NCBI GenBank assembly: GCA_030671905.1
Contig: DAOVHK010000067.1
Location: 1 to 7,706 of the forward strand
DNA from: Clostridia bacterium
GTDB lineage: Bacteria; UBA6262; WVXT01
Reading direction: 5' to 3'
Length of the DNA: 7,706 nt
Shown: positions 1 through 5,971 of the stretch, in pieces
Numbering within the stretch: the stretch's first letter is position 1
Layout of the letters: every line of letters begins with the position of its first letter
Notes under the pieces: model-generated
What the model saw: only the letters and a program-made list of their open reading frames with translations
Told to the model about the DNA's origin: nothing
The model's database searches: none
Position numbers and translations under genes: made by a program

Positions 1-247
1 CATCCTCCTTCATCAAGCCCAGTATACCCAGTCTCACACAATCTGAAGGAGTCCCATTCACTAAGAATTTTTTCTCTTCCAGTTTTTGAATCCGTAGAGG
101 TTTATCCAGGGTCATAGAGTGGCTGGTTGTGGACCTCTGCCGGTCGGGCAGGACAACATAAACTTCACCAAGTGTTGATAATGCTCGAACCAGGGACTCA
201 AACCCCCTACTATGTATTCCGTCATCGTTAGTCACCAGAATCCGCAT
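1..247 (-). CDS. surE: 5'-nucleotidase SurE, N-terminal part (cut by window edge)
   Basis: SurE is a cytoplasmic metal-dependent phosphatase that dephosphorylates nucleoside 5'- and 3'-monophosphates. Translating the minus strand from the ATG at 247 gives 82 residues opening MRILVTNDDGIHSRG, then PDRQRSTTSHSMT and NGTPSDCV. These are the SurE signature blocks. Asp8 and Asp9 of the NDDG motif and Ser39 fall at the positions of the family's metal ligands; the fourth ligand, an Asn near residue 95, lies beyond the window. The start is supported by GAGGTG (complement of 257-262), nine bases upstream. The gene is transcribed divergently from the ThiF-like gene and is the leftmost feature, so its 3' two thirds and downstream partners cannot be seen. 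Nothing looks broken in the visible part. Identification is near certain; substrate preference cannot be read from this fragment. Confidence 0.96.
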   Translation of the reverse strand, partial: MRILVTNDDGIHSRGFESLVRALSTLGEVYVVLPDRQRSTTSHSMTLDKPLRIQKLEEKKFLVNGTPSDCVRLGILGLMKED

Positions 248-281
248 TTCTATTCCCACCTCTCGGGACAATTTATAATGT

Positions 282-310
282 ATACTAACAAAACTTTTGA
301 ATAAAATCAA
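282..310 (-). promoter_or_regulatory. Possible leftward promoter for surE
   Basis: On the minus strand TTGATT (complement of 305-310) is followed after 17 bases by TAGTAT (complement of 282-287), matching four of six bases of the sigma-70 -10 consensus. It lies upstream of the surE Shine-Dalgarno site. The region is AT-rich, so chance matches are common and this is only a candidate. Confidence 0.25.
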
Positions 311-326
311 CCTAAATTTAAGTTGA
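307..326. promoter_or_regulatory. 20-bp near-palindrome between divergent promoters
   Basis: The two arms, TCAACCTAAA and TTTAAGTTGA, are reverse complements except for one base pair, with no spacer between them. The dyad spans the gap between the candidate leftward -35 (305-310) and the rightward -35 (323-328) and overlaps both. A dimeric regulator bound here could control both genes. Part of the symmetry could simply come from having TTGA-type -35 boxes on both strands. Confidence 0.3.
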
Positions 327-352
327 CAATAACAGTTAATTTATGATATTTT
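323..352 (+). promoter_or_regulatory. Probable sigma-70 promoter for the ThiF-like gene
   Basis: A perfect TTGACA (-35) lies at 323-328. The best -10 options are TATTTT at 347-352 (18-base spacing, four of six matches) or GATATT at 345-350 (16-base spacing). Transcription would start near 357-360, leaving an untranslated leader of about 40 bases before the ATG at 401. The position between divergent genes is appropriate. Confidence 0.45.
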
Positions 353-400
353 TTCCTTAATCTGAGTAAAATCTGCCTAAGATTGCGAGTGGTTGAAACT

Positions 401-1228
401 ATGGCAAATGGACTTTTTGAGGAAATAAGAAGCCTGGCCCAAAAGGCAATTGCTCCTAATGGAAAGGAGTATGAAAGTCTCTCTATTGAGGCGGTAAAAA
501 AAATTGCCACTAAGAAGAAAGTTCTGGGAAAAGAAGTAGAAATCGCTGCCTTAGAGAAGGGAATAGTTCCCGAACGCTACCAGAGAAATATGGGAACAGT
601 AGGAATCAAGGGACAACTTAAGCTACTCAGGTCAAAAGTGGTTATAGCTGGTGCCGGAGGTCTGGGAGGAACGGTTACAGAACTCTTGGCTAGAATGGGT
701 GTAGGACATCTCATAATAGCTGATGGAGACTCGTTTGAAGATAGTAATATCAATCGACATCTACTCTGTCAGGAAAAGAACCTTAGACAGAATAAGTCTC
801 AGGCAGCAGTGGAGAGAGTAGGGCAGATTAACTCAGGGGTTGAAGTGACATCTTTTTCTCGCCATGTTACCGAAGAGAACGCTACCCAATTGATAAAAGG
901 GGCAAATGTCATTGTGGACGCTTTGGGTGAAATAGGCGCCCGTTTTATCTTAGAAGCAGCATCTAAAAAAGAAGGTATTCCTTTAGTCCACGGTGCTATA
1001 GCCGGATTCTACGGACAGGTCACCACTATATTGCCAGAAGATGAAGGATTGATAAGGATTTATGGTTCACGCGAAAAGGCCCTACAGGTTGGAAGCGAAA
1101 CTGTTTTAGGAACTCCTGCTACTACAGCCAGTATTGTTGCTTCATTTCAGGCCCAAGAAGTCATCAAGGTCCTGCTGGGAATCGTTAAACTGTTGAGTAA
1201 AAGATTATTAAGTATAGATGCCGAATGA
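401..1228 (+). CDS. ThiF/MoeB/HesA family E1-like adenylyltransferase
   Basis: E1-like enzymes adenylate the C-terminal glycine of a ubiquitin-like sulfur carrier such as ThiS or MoaD, or activate a related peptide, in the cytoplasm. In a 275-residue reading the protein has a charged helical N-terminal extension of about 55 residues. The catalytic core follows: PERYQRN (59 onward), the ATP loop GAGGLGG (84-90), ADGDSFEDSNINRH with Asp108, Asp110 and Arg119, Lys132 (in NKSQ) and Asp173 (in VDALGE). The two Cys-x-x-Cys zinc pairs of MoeB and ThiF are absent, and there is no cysteine in the C-terminal half, as in HesA-like branches. The start is uncertain. ATG 401 has only a weak GAGTGG eight bases upstream, and TTG 383 would add six residues. 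The final beta strand may be cut by the TGA at 1226, since family-like sequence continues in frame for ten codons. The carrier protein and pathway (thiamine, molybdenum/tungsten cofactor or other) cannot be told from here. Confidence 0.88.
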   Translation: MANGLFEEIRSLAQKAIAPNGKEYESLSIEAVKKIATKKKVLGKEVEIAALEKGIVPERYQRNMGTVGIKGQLKLLRSKVVIAGAGGLGGTVTELLARMGVGHLIIADGDSFEDSNINRHLLCQEKNLRQNKSQAAVERVGQINSGVEVTSFSRHVTEENATQLIKGANVIVDALGEIGARFILEAASKKEGIPLVHGAIAGFYGQVTTILPEDEGLIRIYGSREKALQVGSETVLGTPATTASIVASFQAQEVIKVLLGIVKLLSKRLLSIDAE

Positions 1229-1257
1229 GGGAATATAGAGATAATTAGCCTCTCCCC

Positions 1258-1293
1258 TTAAGCCTACTCAAGCATCTTCTCAAGCAATTAAGC
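1258..1293. repeat. Four TYAAGC repeats upstream of the glycosyltransferase gene
   Basis: The hexamer TTAAGC or TCAAGC occurs four times in 36 bases, starting at 1258, 1268, 1280 and 1288. The two inner copies belong to an exact 8-base direct repeat, CTCAAGCA (1267-1274 and 1279-1286). The array ends right at CATAAT (1293-1298), a -10-like box with no convincing -35. It may be a regulator-binding array for the downstream operon or a low-complexity accident. No terminator hairpin was found between the two genes. Confidence 0.3.
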
Positions 1294-1336
1294 ATAATAG
1301 AAAAAAATAATTAAGTATTGTGTCCCCGAAATTGAG

Positions 1337-2350
1337 ATGATTTCTATAATTATTCCAGTATATAACGCAGAAGAAAATTTAGAGAAGTGTTTGAAGCACA
1401 TTCTTGAGTCCACATATAAAGATTACGAAATCATTGTAGTTGATGACTGTTCTGACGATGGGTCCGGAAAGATAGCTAAAAGGTATACTGAAAATGTAAT
1501 CACACTTAATAAGAGATCAGGCCCTTCTATGGCTAGGAATATTGGTACCCAGAAGGCAAAGGGAAAGGTTTTATTATTTATCGATGCCGATATATTTATA
1601 ATGAGTGATACTATACATCGCATAGCTAATTTTCTAAACGAGAACAAACATATAGATGGAGTCACAGGTTTGTATGCTGAACAATCCCCTTCTCTCAATT
1701 TTTGTAGCCGTTACAAGCACCTTTACTTAAGATACAAATATATTAATTGTCCTGAATTTGTTTCTATGCCAAATACTGCTTTATTGGCGGTGAGGGAAGA
1801 TAGCTTTAAGAAAGTAAAGGGATTTAATACATATATGTTTACTTGTGAAGATTTTGAATTTGGTCAGCGTTTTTCTAAAGCTGGCTATAAGATATATAAT
1901 GATAAAAACTTAGCGGTAATTCACAATCGCTATTTCTCATTCGGAAGTTTAGTTTACAAAGATTTTACAAAGGCGGTAAATTTAACCCACCTTTTTTTAA
2001 TCTGGAAGAATGATATTTATCGATATCCTGGCGAAAAAGGAATATTGTCTATTTCTATTAAACAGCAGTTAGGCATAATATTTACTACGTTGTTACTAAT
2101 TAATTTATGTTTATTATTCTTCCATCTTTCTCCTGTTTTTATAGCAACTGAATTGATTTTATTATCATTTACCATAATGGCTAATATGGATTTCTGGCGT
2201 TTTCAGTGGAAGGGTGAAAGTATTCTTTTTAAAATTCAATCTTTTCTGTTTACTTATCTTGAACATTTACTTTCGGCAATTGCAGTTATAACCGCCATAT
2301 TTAGAAGGATTTTTAAGAAATCAAAAGGAGATTTTGGATTAGCCAGATGA
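1337..2350 (+). CDS. Membrane-anchored family 2 glycosyltransferase
   Basis: This inverting GT-A fold enzyme would transfer a sugar from a nucleotide-sugar donor at the cytoplasmic face of the membrane, most likely during glycan or glycolipid assembly. The 337-residue product starts with the typical MISIIIPVYNAEENLEKCL. It has the donor-binding VVDDCSDDGS (34-43), the metal-binding DAD at 83-85 (LLFIDADIF) and the acceptor-side Glu171-Asp172 pair in TCEDFEFGQRF. Three hydrophobic stretches near residues 246-264, 267-285 and 303-322 anchor the C-terminal half. No strong Shine-Dalgarno precedes the ATG at 1337, which is the natural family start. The stop overlaps the next ATG (ATGA, 2347-2350), so the two are translationally coupled. 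The gene is much more AT-rich than the flanking core genes, suggesting acquisition. Donor and acceptor cannot be predicted. Confidence 0.93.
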   Translation: MISIIIPVYNAEENLEKCLKHILESTYKDYEIIVVDDCSDDGSGKIAKRYTENVITLNKRSGPSMARNIGTQKAKGKVLLFIDADIFIMSDTIHRIANFLNENKHIDGVTGLYAEQSPSLNFCSRYKHLYLRYKYINCPEFVSMPNTALLAVREDSFKKVKGFNTYMFTCEDFEFGQRFSKAGYKIYNDKNLAVIHNRYFSFGSLVYKDFTKAVNLTHLFLIWKNDIYRYPGEKGILSISIKQQLGIIFTTLLLINLCLLFFHLSPVFIATELILLSFTIMANMDFWRFQWKGESILFKIQSFLFTYLEHLLSAIAVITAIFRRIFKKSKGDFGLAR

Positions 2351-3486
2351 GGAATCTTAATAGCTATTTTAAGTATGCCAAAAGGACATTCGTAAAAAGA
2401 GGATTACCAGTTCAGCTTATTTATTTTGTTACTTCCAAATGTAACTTAAGATGTAAACATTGTTTTTATTGGGAAAGGCTTAACAGCCAAACAAATGAGC
2501 TTTCGCTACCAGAAATTGAAAAGATATCAAAAAGTATAGGCGATTTACTGTGGTTGTCTCTCACTGGGGGTGAGCCCTTTTTAAGGAATGACTTGCCAGA
2601 TATTGTAAGTCTCTTTTATAAGTATACGGGAGTTAAATATATAACCATTCCTACTAATGGGTTGCAAACAACAAGGATTTTGCAATTGACTGAAAAGATT
2701 TTATCCCTTGCACCTAAAAGCTATTTAGTTATTTATGTATCATTAGATGGTTTTGAAAAGACCCACGACCAAATTAGAAATCATCCTGGAAGTTTTCAGA
2801 ATTCACTGGATACTTTAAAAGGCTTGAAGAGAGCCAAGAAGAAATTTAGTAATTTAGGAGTTTCGACCTTGACTACCTACCTCTCGTTGAACCAAAAGGA
2901 ACTAAAGGAATTTTTCTGTTTTATTCGAGATTACATTCAGCCCGATAATATGGCTGTTAATCTAGGAAGAGGAAATATGGAAAATAAAAGATTGAAGGAA
3001 TTCCAAATGAATTACTATAGGGATGTTGTTCGGGTTAAAAGACAGGCAATTGCAAATAAGAATATACCATATTATGATTTTAAATTAGGCAAACTACTTT
3101 TAGCCAAGGATATGGTTATGTACGATTTAGCAGAGAAGACTTTCACAGAGAACCGATTCCAGAGTTTATGTTATGCAGGGTCTTTAAGTGGGGTAATGTC
3201 TGAAACCGGAGAGATATTTCCATGCGAATTATTAAATGAAAGCATGGGAAATATACGCGAATATCATTATAATTTTAAGCAGTTATGGATGTCACAGAGA
3301 GCAAATGAGGTAAGAAGAAAGATAAAGAAAGGCAAATGTTTTTGTACCTGGGAATGCGCCCTGAATACAAATATTTTATTTAATATAAAATATTATCCAA
3401 AATTATTAAAAGAAATGATTACAAAGAAAAAAGGGATGTCTACCCAGAATTGGCACGGAATTGGTGGAAGGAATAATATAGTATGA
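2347..3486 (+). CDS. Radical SAM protein with SPASM-type C-terminal cysteines
   Basis: Radical SAM enzymes use a 4Fe-4S cluster to cleave S-adenosylmethionine and start radical chemistry on a substrate. In this 379-residue protein the cluster ligands are Cys32, Cys36 and Cys39 (CNLRCKHC). The SAM-contacting GGEP lies at 74-77 (SLTGGEPFLRNDL), and YVSLDG (130-135) marks a later barrel strand. The C-terminal part has Cys275, Cys293 (GEIFPCE), Cys331, Cys333 and Cys337 (CFCTWEC), the SPASM/twitch arrangement for at least one auxiliary iron-sulfur cluster. The start is set by ATGA overlap with the glycosyltransferase gene; AAGGAG at 2325-2330 is too far (16 bases) to be ideal. Relatives occur in polysaccharide and glycolipid clusters with unknown substrates, which fits this neighbourhood. 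The last ~17 residues (from about 363) are polar and glycine-rich and may not belong to the fold. The reaction cannot be assigned. Confidence 0.93.
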   Translation: MRNLNSYFKYAKRTFVKRGLPVQLIYFVTSKCNLRCKHCFYWERLNSQTNELSLPEIEKISKSIGDLLWLSLTGGEPFLRNDLPDIVSLFYKYTGVKYITIPTNGLQTTRILQLTEKILSLAPKSYLVIYVSLDGFEKTHDQIRNHPGSFQNSLDTLKGLKRAKKKFSNLGVSTLTTYLSLNQKELKEFFCFIRDYIQPDNMAVNLGRGNMENKRLKEFQMNYYRDVVRVKRQAIANKNIPYYDFKLGKLLLAKDMVMYDLAEKTFTENRFQSLCYAGSLSGVMSETGEIFPCELLNESMGNIREYHYNFKQLWMSQRANEVRRKIKKGKCFCTWECALNTNILFNIKYYPKLLKEMITKKKGMSTQNWHGIGGRNNIV

Positions 3487-3533
3487 TTACAGGCCGGCCT
3501 AAGGAAAACAAGCGACTCGTTTCAATCTCATAA
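3483..3533 (+). pseudogene. 16-codon ORF at an ATGA junction, possible gene-start remnant
   Basis: An ATG overlaps the radical SAM stop (ATGA at 3483-3486) and encodes MITGRPKENKRLVSIS before TAA. The overlap is the one used between the two preceding genes, so this looks like the start of a former third gene of the operon whose body is gone. No family is recognised. A chance ATGA is possible. Confidence 0.3.
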
Positions 3534-3910
3534 AGGTTCAACGGGGAAATATACACTGAGTTATCTACCAGAGTTTTCTAAACGAGTTACTATCGATGAA
3601 TTACCTGGATGGGTAGTTGATGTACGGGAATAGCATTCTTAAGCAAGGTAGTTGATATTTTAGACGATTAGTTACCTTTTTGCTTGACAAAAGGGTGAGA
3701 ATAGGACATTTTTTTCAAAAAATGAACGATTACGTCACTGGAAGCTTAGATGCCTGAGAGGACAGAAGATTACGAATTTAAAATCATCTATGAAAAATGA
3801 TTTGTCCGAAATAACGTTTACCTTTTTCACGAGAGTTTTGAATAAGATGGGTTTGGTTCTATATTTGAAAACAGTAACGTTAGTAAATTAAGGGAATTCT
3901 TGGCGATAAT
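3487..3910. other. 424-base degenerate interval between radical SAM and FAD genes
   Basis: No intact gene was found on either strand, but several protein-like tracts are visible. In the frame of the radical SAM gene, directly after its TGA, 48 sense codons run to a TAG at 3631-3633, ending EFSKRVTIDELPGWVVDVRE. A second tract, in another frame, starts after an in-frame TGA near 3655 and runs to the TGA at 3755-3757. It contains LLDKRVRIGHFFQKM and NDYVTGSLDA. A third starts at ATG 3750. TTGACA at 3684-3689 has no good -10 partner. The interval is best read as the remains of two or more genes rather than a regulatory region. None of the fragments except the third suggests a family. Confidence 0.5.
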
Positions 3911-3929
3911 ATGGAAAATAATCAAATGA
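3750..3929 (+). pseudogene. Remnant of a gene starting MPERTEDYEF (probable winged-helix regulator)
   Basis: ATG 3750 opens MPERTEDYEFKIIYEK and stops at TGA 3798-3800. The same frame continues with a second stop (TAA), then SIFENSNVSKLREFLAIIWK, and ends at TGA 3927-3929. That stop overlaps the ATG at 3926 of the FAD gene in an ATGA junction. The first 45 bases match 5972-6016 at 38 positions. The peptide resembles the first helix of MarR-like winged-helix regulators common in exopolysaccharide clusters, where helix 1 follows an acidic EDY/EDYEF-like start. The regulator reading is an inference from a short stretch. That this is a remnant and not a functional gene is clearer, from the two in-frame stops. 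Confidence 0.4.
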
Positions 3930-5269
3930 GTAAGCCTGCACATATCACAATTTTAGGTGGGGGTCCGGCCGGTCTTGCAGTGGGATATTATGCTAAAAGG
4001 TACGGATTACCGTTTACAATTTATGAGACAAGTAATCGGATAGGCGGAAACAGTATTACTCTGAAACATGGAGATTTCCTATTTGATTCAGGGGCACACC
4101 GTTTTCATGATAAAGATGCAGAAGTGACGAAAGAGGTAAAAAAGCTACTCGAGGAAGATTTAAAAGAAATCAATATGCCGAGTCAGATCTATCACAATGG
4201 AAAATTTATAAATTTTCCGCTTTCACCGTTGAATTTAATGAAAAATTTAGGGTTATATACCTTTATCAAAGCCGCGGTTGAGGTGGTACACTCAAGATTG
4301 AGGACTAGAGAACTGAACAGGAGCTTTGAAATTTTTGCGTTACATACTTACGGAAGTACGATAGCTAACCTTTTTTTGTTGAATTTTTCTGAAAAATTAT
4401 GGGGAGTATCCTGTAATAGACTTTCCTCGAGGACCGCTGGAGAGCGACTGAAGAGACTGAACTTGAAGACTTTTCTTATGGAAACAATCTTCGGGCGAAA
4501 AGCCAAAACTGAACATTTAGAAGGTTCATTTTATTATCCTGAAATGGGAATCGGTGCTATTACAGAAAAACTGGCGGGATTTTGTGGGGAGGGAAACATT
4601 CTGAGAAATTCGAAAATTACAAAAATCCTGCACAATCATACACAAATTCAAGCGGTAGAAGTCAATGGAAAGGAAAGGATAGATACAGATGAAGTAGTGA
4701 GCACATTACCACTCAACCTTTTTTTGCAAATGATGGAACCAATACCACCTGAAGAAATTTTACTTTTGGCGAAAAGTATTCGTTACCGTAATGTGATATT
4801 GGTAGCTCTTTTCCTAAACAGGAAAAAGGTTACTGAAGCTGCTACAGTCTACTTTCCTGACCTTGATTTCCCATTTACCAGAATATACGAACCGAAAAAC
4901 AGAAGCACATACATGTCTCCCCCGGGAAAAACCTCGCTGGTTACAGAGATTCCCTGTCAGCACGAGGATAAGATTTGGAGTCTGGAAGATGACAAACTGA
5001 TTCAGCTAATTCGTTCACAACTTATTCAGATCGGTTGGATAAGAACGGAGGAAATCATAGACGCCTCGGTTAGCAAGATAAGTTATGGATATCCCATATT
5101 AGAAATAGGCTTTGAAGAGAAAGTTCGGAAAATTAATACCTTTCTGGAAGGTTTTAGTAATCTGAAGCTTTCCGGTAGAAATGGCAAATTTATATACGCT
5201 TGGATTCACAATATGATAAAATTCGGCAAAGAAATTATTGATGAATATATTTCCCCAAGAGGAAAATGA
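3911..5269 (+). CDS. FAD-dependent oxidoreductase, UDP-galactopyranose mutase / amine oxidase-like
   Basis: This 452-residue flavoprotein belongs to the large group often mislabelled protoporphyrinogen oxidase. Many members sit in polysaccharide clusters and are related to UDP-galactopyranose mutase. The dinucleotide-binding loop is ILGGGPAGLA (14-23), with Glu39 ending strand 2 to bind the FAD ribose, then RIGGNS (43-48) and SGAHRFH (60-66). NFSEKLWGVS (158-167) and YYPEMGIGAI (208-217) are blocks typical of the mutase-like subgroup. The C-terminal FAD motif is LSGRNGKFIYAW (420-431). Length and motifs are complete, so the gene appears functional. Start choice: ATG 3911 has AGGGAA 14 bases upstream. 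ATG 3926 (MSKPAH) begins nearer the first beta strand and shares ATGA with the end of the upstream remnant, so it may be the original start. It could act on a nucleotide or lipid-linked sugar; the substrate is not predictable. Confidence 0.88.
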   Translation: MENNQMSKPAHITILGGGPAGLAVGYYAKRYGLPFTIYETSNRIGGNSITLKHGDFLFDSGAHRFHDKDAEVTKEVKKLLEEDLKEINMPSQIYHNGKFINFPLSPLNLMKNLGLYTFIKAAVEVVHSRLRTRELNRSFEIFALHTYGSTIANLFLLNFSEKLWGVSCNRLSSRTAGERLKRLNLKTFLMETIFGRKAKTEHLEGSFYYPEMGIGAITEKLAGFCGEGNILRNSKITKILHNHTQIQAVEVNGKERIDTDEVVSTLPLNLFLQMMEPIPPEEILLLAKSIRYRNVILVALFLNRKKVTEAATVYFPDLDFPFTRIYEPKNRSTYMSPPGKTSLVTEIPCQHEDKIWSLEDDKLIQLIRSQLIQIGWIRTEEIIDASVSKISYGYPILEIGFEEKVRKINTFLEGFSNLKLSGRNGKFIYAWIHNMIKFGKEIIDEYISPRGK

Positions 5270-5336
5270 AATTTTTAGCAGTAAATTGTTATACGGTTTT
5301 GCAATGTATAAGACAACTGAATTAAATAAAACATAA
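5266..5336 (+). pseudogene. Two short overlapping ORFs, possible gene start and gene end remnants
   Basis: ATG 5266 overlaps the FAD gene stop (ATGA) with AGAGGA just upstream and encodes MKFLAVNCYTVLQCIRQLN before TAA. In another frame, codons from 5268 through ATG 5304 (MYKTTELNKT) end in a TAA that shares its last base with the ATG at 5336 (TAATG). The pair looks like the beginning and end of a deleted gene brought together. Both pieces are too short to identify, and chance cannot be excluded. Confidence 0.3.
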
Positions 5337-5601
5337 TGAAAAAGAAAACAAAATCATGGACATATCGCATAATCACTTTGATCATAGGAATAGCAATACT
5401 ATTAGCATTAATTTATCATGCAGGATTTGAGCGATTTTCGGATATTATCCTTCAAACATCTCTTTATTTGATTGCAGTGTCGTTAATTACTTATGCAGCA
5501 TCCTGGATTTTCAGAACGTGGAGATTTTGGTTGGCGCCTCTTTCGATATTGCAATTATGATTGCGATACTGAATTATGCTATTAAGAAAGTGTTTACCTA
5601 A
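5336..5601 (+). pseudogene. Truncated flippase-like / lysylphosphatidylglycerol synthase TM-family membrane protein
   Basis: The ORF at 5336-5560 (74 residues) begins with a lysine-rich stretch, then a hydrophobic helix (about residues 12-28, ITLIIGIAILLALIYHAGF), then a second helix (41-58) and IFRTWRF. This is the N-terminal pattern of the flippase-like domain family (PF03706, UPF0104), whose members are usually around 300 residues with seven or eight membrane helices and are common beside glycosyltransferases. After TWRF the match stops and the frame ends in TGA 5558-5560. In another frame the DNA from about 5530 reads VGASFDIAIMIAILNYAIKK to a TAA at 5599-5601, a hydrophobic tail like the end of a membrane protein. 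An internal deletion of some 200 or more codons near 5520-5545 would explain both parts. No Shine-Dalgarno is visible. The product would not be a working flippase; whether the tail comes from the same gene is not known. Confidence 0.55.
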
Positions 5602-5690
5602 TGTTTGGTGTGCCTGCGACCTTAGGAATGGGAATTAAGATGGCACAAACCTATGAAATGGATGGAAACAAAAGAGGTCGGATTAAATGA
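5601..5690 (+). pseudogene. 29-codon ORF between TAATG and ATGA junctions
   Basis: ATG 5601 shares a base with the preceding TAA (TAATG), and its TGA overlaps the next ATG (ATGA at 5687-5690). The peptide starts MFGVPATLGMGIKMAQTYEM and ends DGNKRGRIK. It looks like an in-frame piece of a soluble enzyme, most likely its C-terminal end because it is soluble, highly charged at the end and coupled to the next start. No family is recognised. It could also be a genuine very small gene. Confidence 0.35.
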
Positions 5691-5908
5691 GAAAAATGGA
5701 ATACAAAAAAATTTTAAGCAGAGACTGGTCTTTTAAGCCGATTCCACCCACGTCTGCTTGGCGTAAAGATGAGTATGTAGTGATTACAAGAGAGGTATCA
5801 GCAAAACCAATTCTCTATAATATGAACATATGTTTTTTTAGACGGGGTGAAGGGCGACATGGTAAAAAAATTAAGTTGGGATGGTTAAATTTAGGTGATA
5901 AGAAATAA
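5687..5908 (+). CDS. Small hypothetical protein, possibly the start of a decayed gene
   Basis: This 73-residue ORF has one of the better start contexts in the window, GAGGT at 5674-5678 eight bases before the ATG, and it overlaps the previous stop in ATGA. The first ~45 residues (MRKMEYKKILSRDWSF, then KPIPPTSAWRKDEYVVI) read like the beginning of a soluble protein. The last part (FFRRGEGRHGKKIKLGW) is basic and reads like a different segment. No signal peptide or membrane helix is present and no family is recognised. After its TAA the same frame stays open for 12 more codons to the TAG at 5945-5947, ending DNIHYVIRGTA, which has the look of an authentic C-terminus. The most economical reading is a gene reduced by internal deletion and a stop mutation. 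A functional 73-residue protein cannot be excluded. Confidence 0.4.
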   Translation: MRKMEYKKILSRDWSFKPIPPTSAWRKDEYVVITREVSAKPILYNMNICFFRRGEGRHGKKIKLGWLNLGDKK

Positions 5909-5947
5909 GAGGATAATATACACTACGTGATTCGTGGCACGGCTTAG
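5909..5947 (+). pseudogene. In-frame tail after the TAA of the small hypothetical ORF
   Basis: Twelve sense codons (EDNIHYVIRGTA) follow the TAA at 5906-5908 in the same frame and end in TAG. The tail is followed by the strong ribosome-binding site of the next small ORF, as at a normal gene boundary. It is probably the genuine end of a gene whose body is missing. It is too short to name. Confidence 0.3.
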
Positions 5948-5971
5948 AGAATGGACATAGGAGGAGATTCG

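Noticed and set aside
307..510. Minus-strand ORF of 67 codons overlapping the ThiF-like gene start
   Set aside because: It is antisense to a well-supported gene and promoter, has low-complexity composition and matches no family.
1226..1228. TGA recoding (as in Gracilibacteria) or selenocysteine
   Set aside because: Other genes use TGA as a plausible terminator at coupled junctions (2348-2350, 3484-3486, 5267-5269), tryptophan and glycine use normal codons, and no SECIS-like hairpin is evident after 1228.
1423..1698. Minus-strand ORF of 91 codons inside the glycosyltransferase gene
   Set aside because: It lies opposite the conserved DDCSDD and DAD motifs of a clear GT2 gene; it is a shadow frame.
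3492..3499. GGCCGGCC palindrome and the similar CCGGCCGG near 3965
   Set aside because: Short GC palindromes with no further symmetry or spacing; the second lies in the FAD-binding loop codons. They are likely coincidental.
3487..3910. RiPP precursor gene for the adjacent radical SAM/SPASM enzyme
   Set aside because: The small ORFs here lack a leader/core pattern, repeated or cysteine-rich cores, and no RRE or PqqD-like gene is present. Gene decay explains them better.
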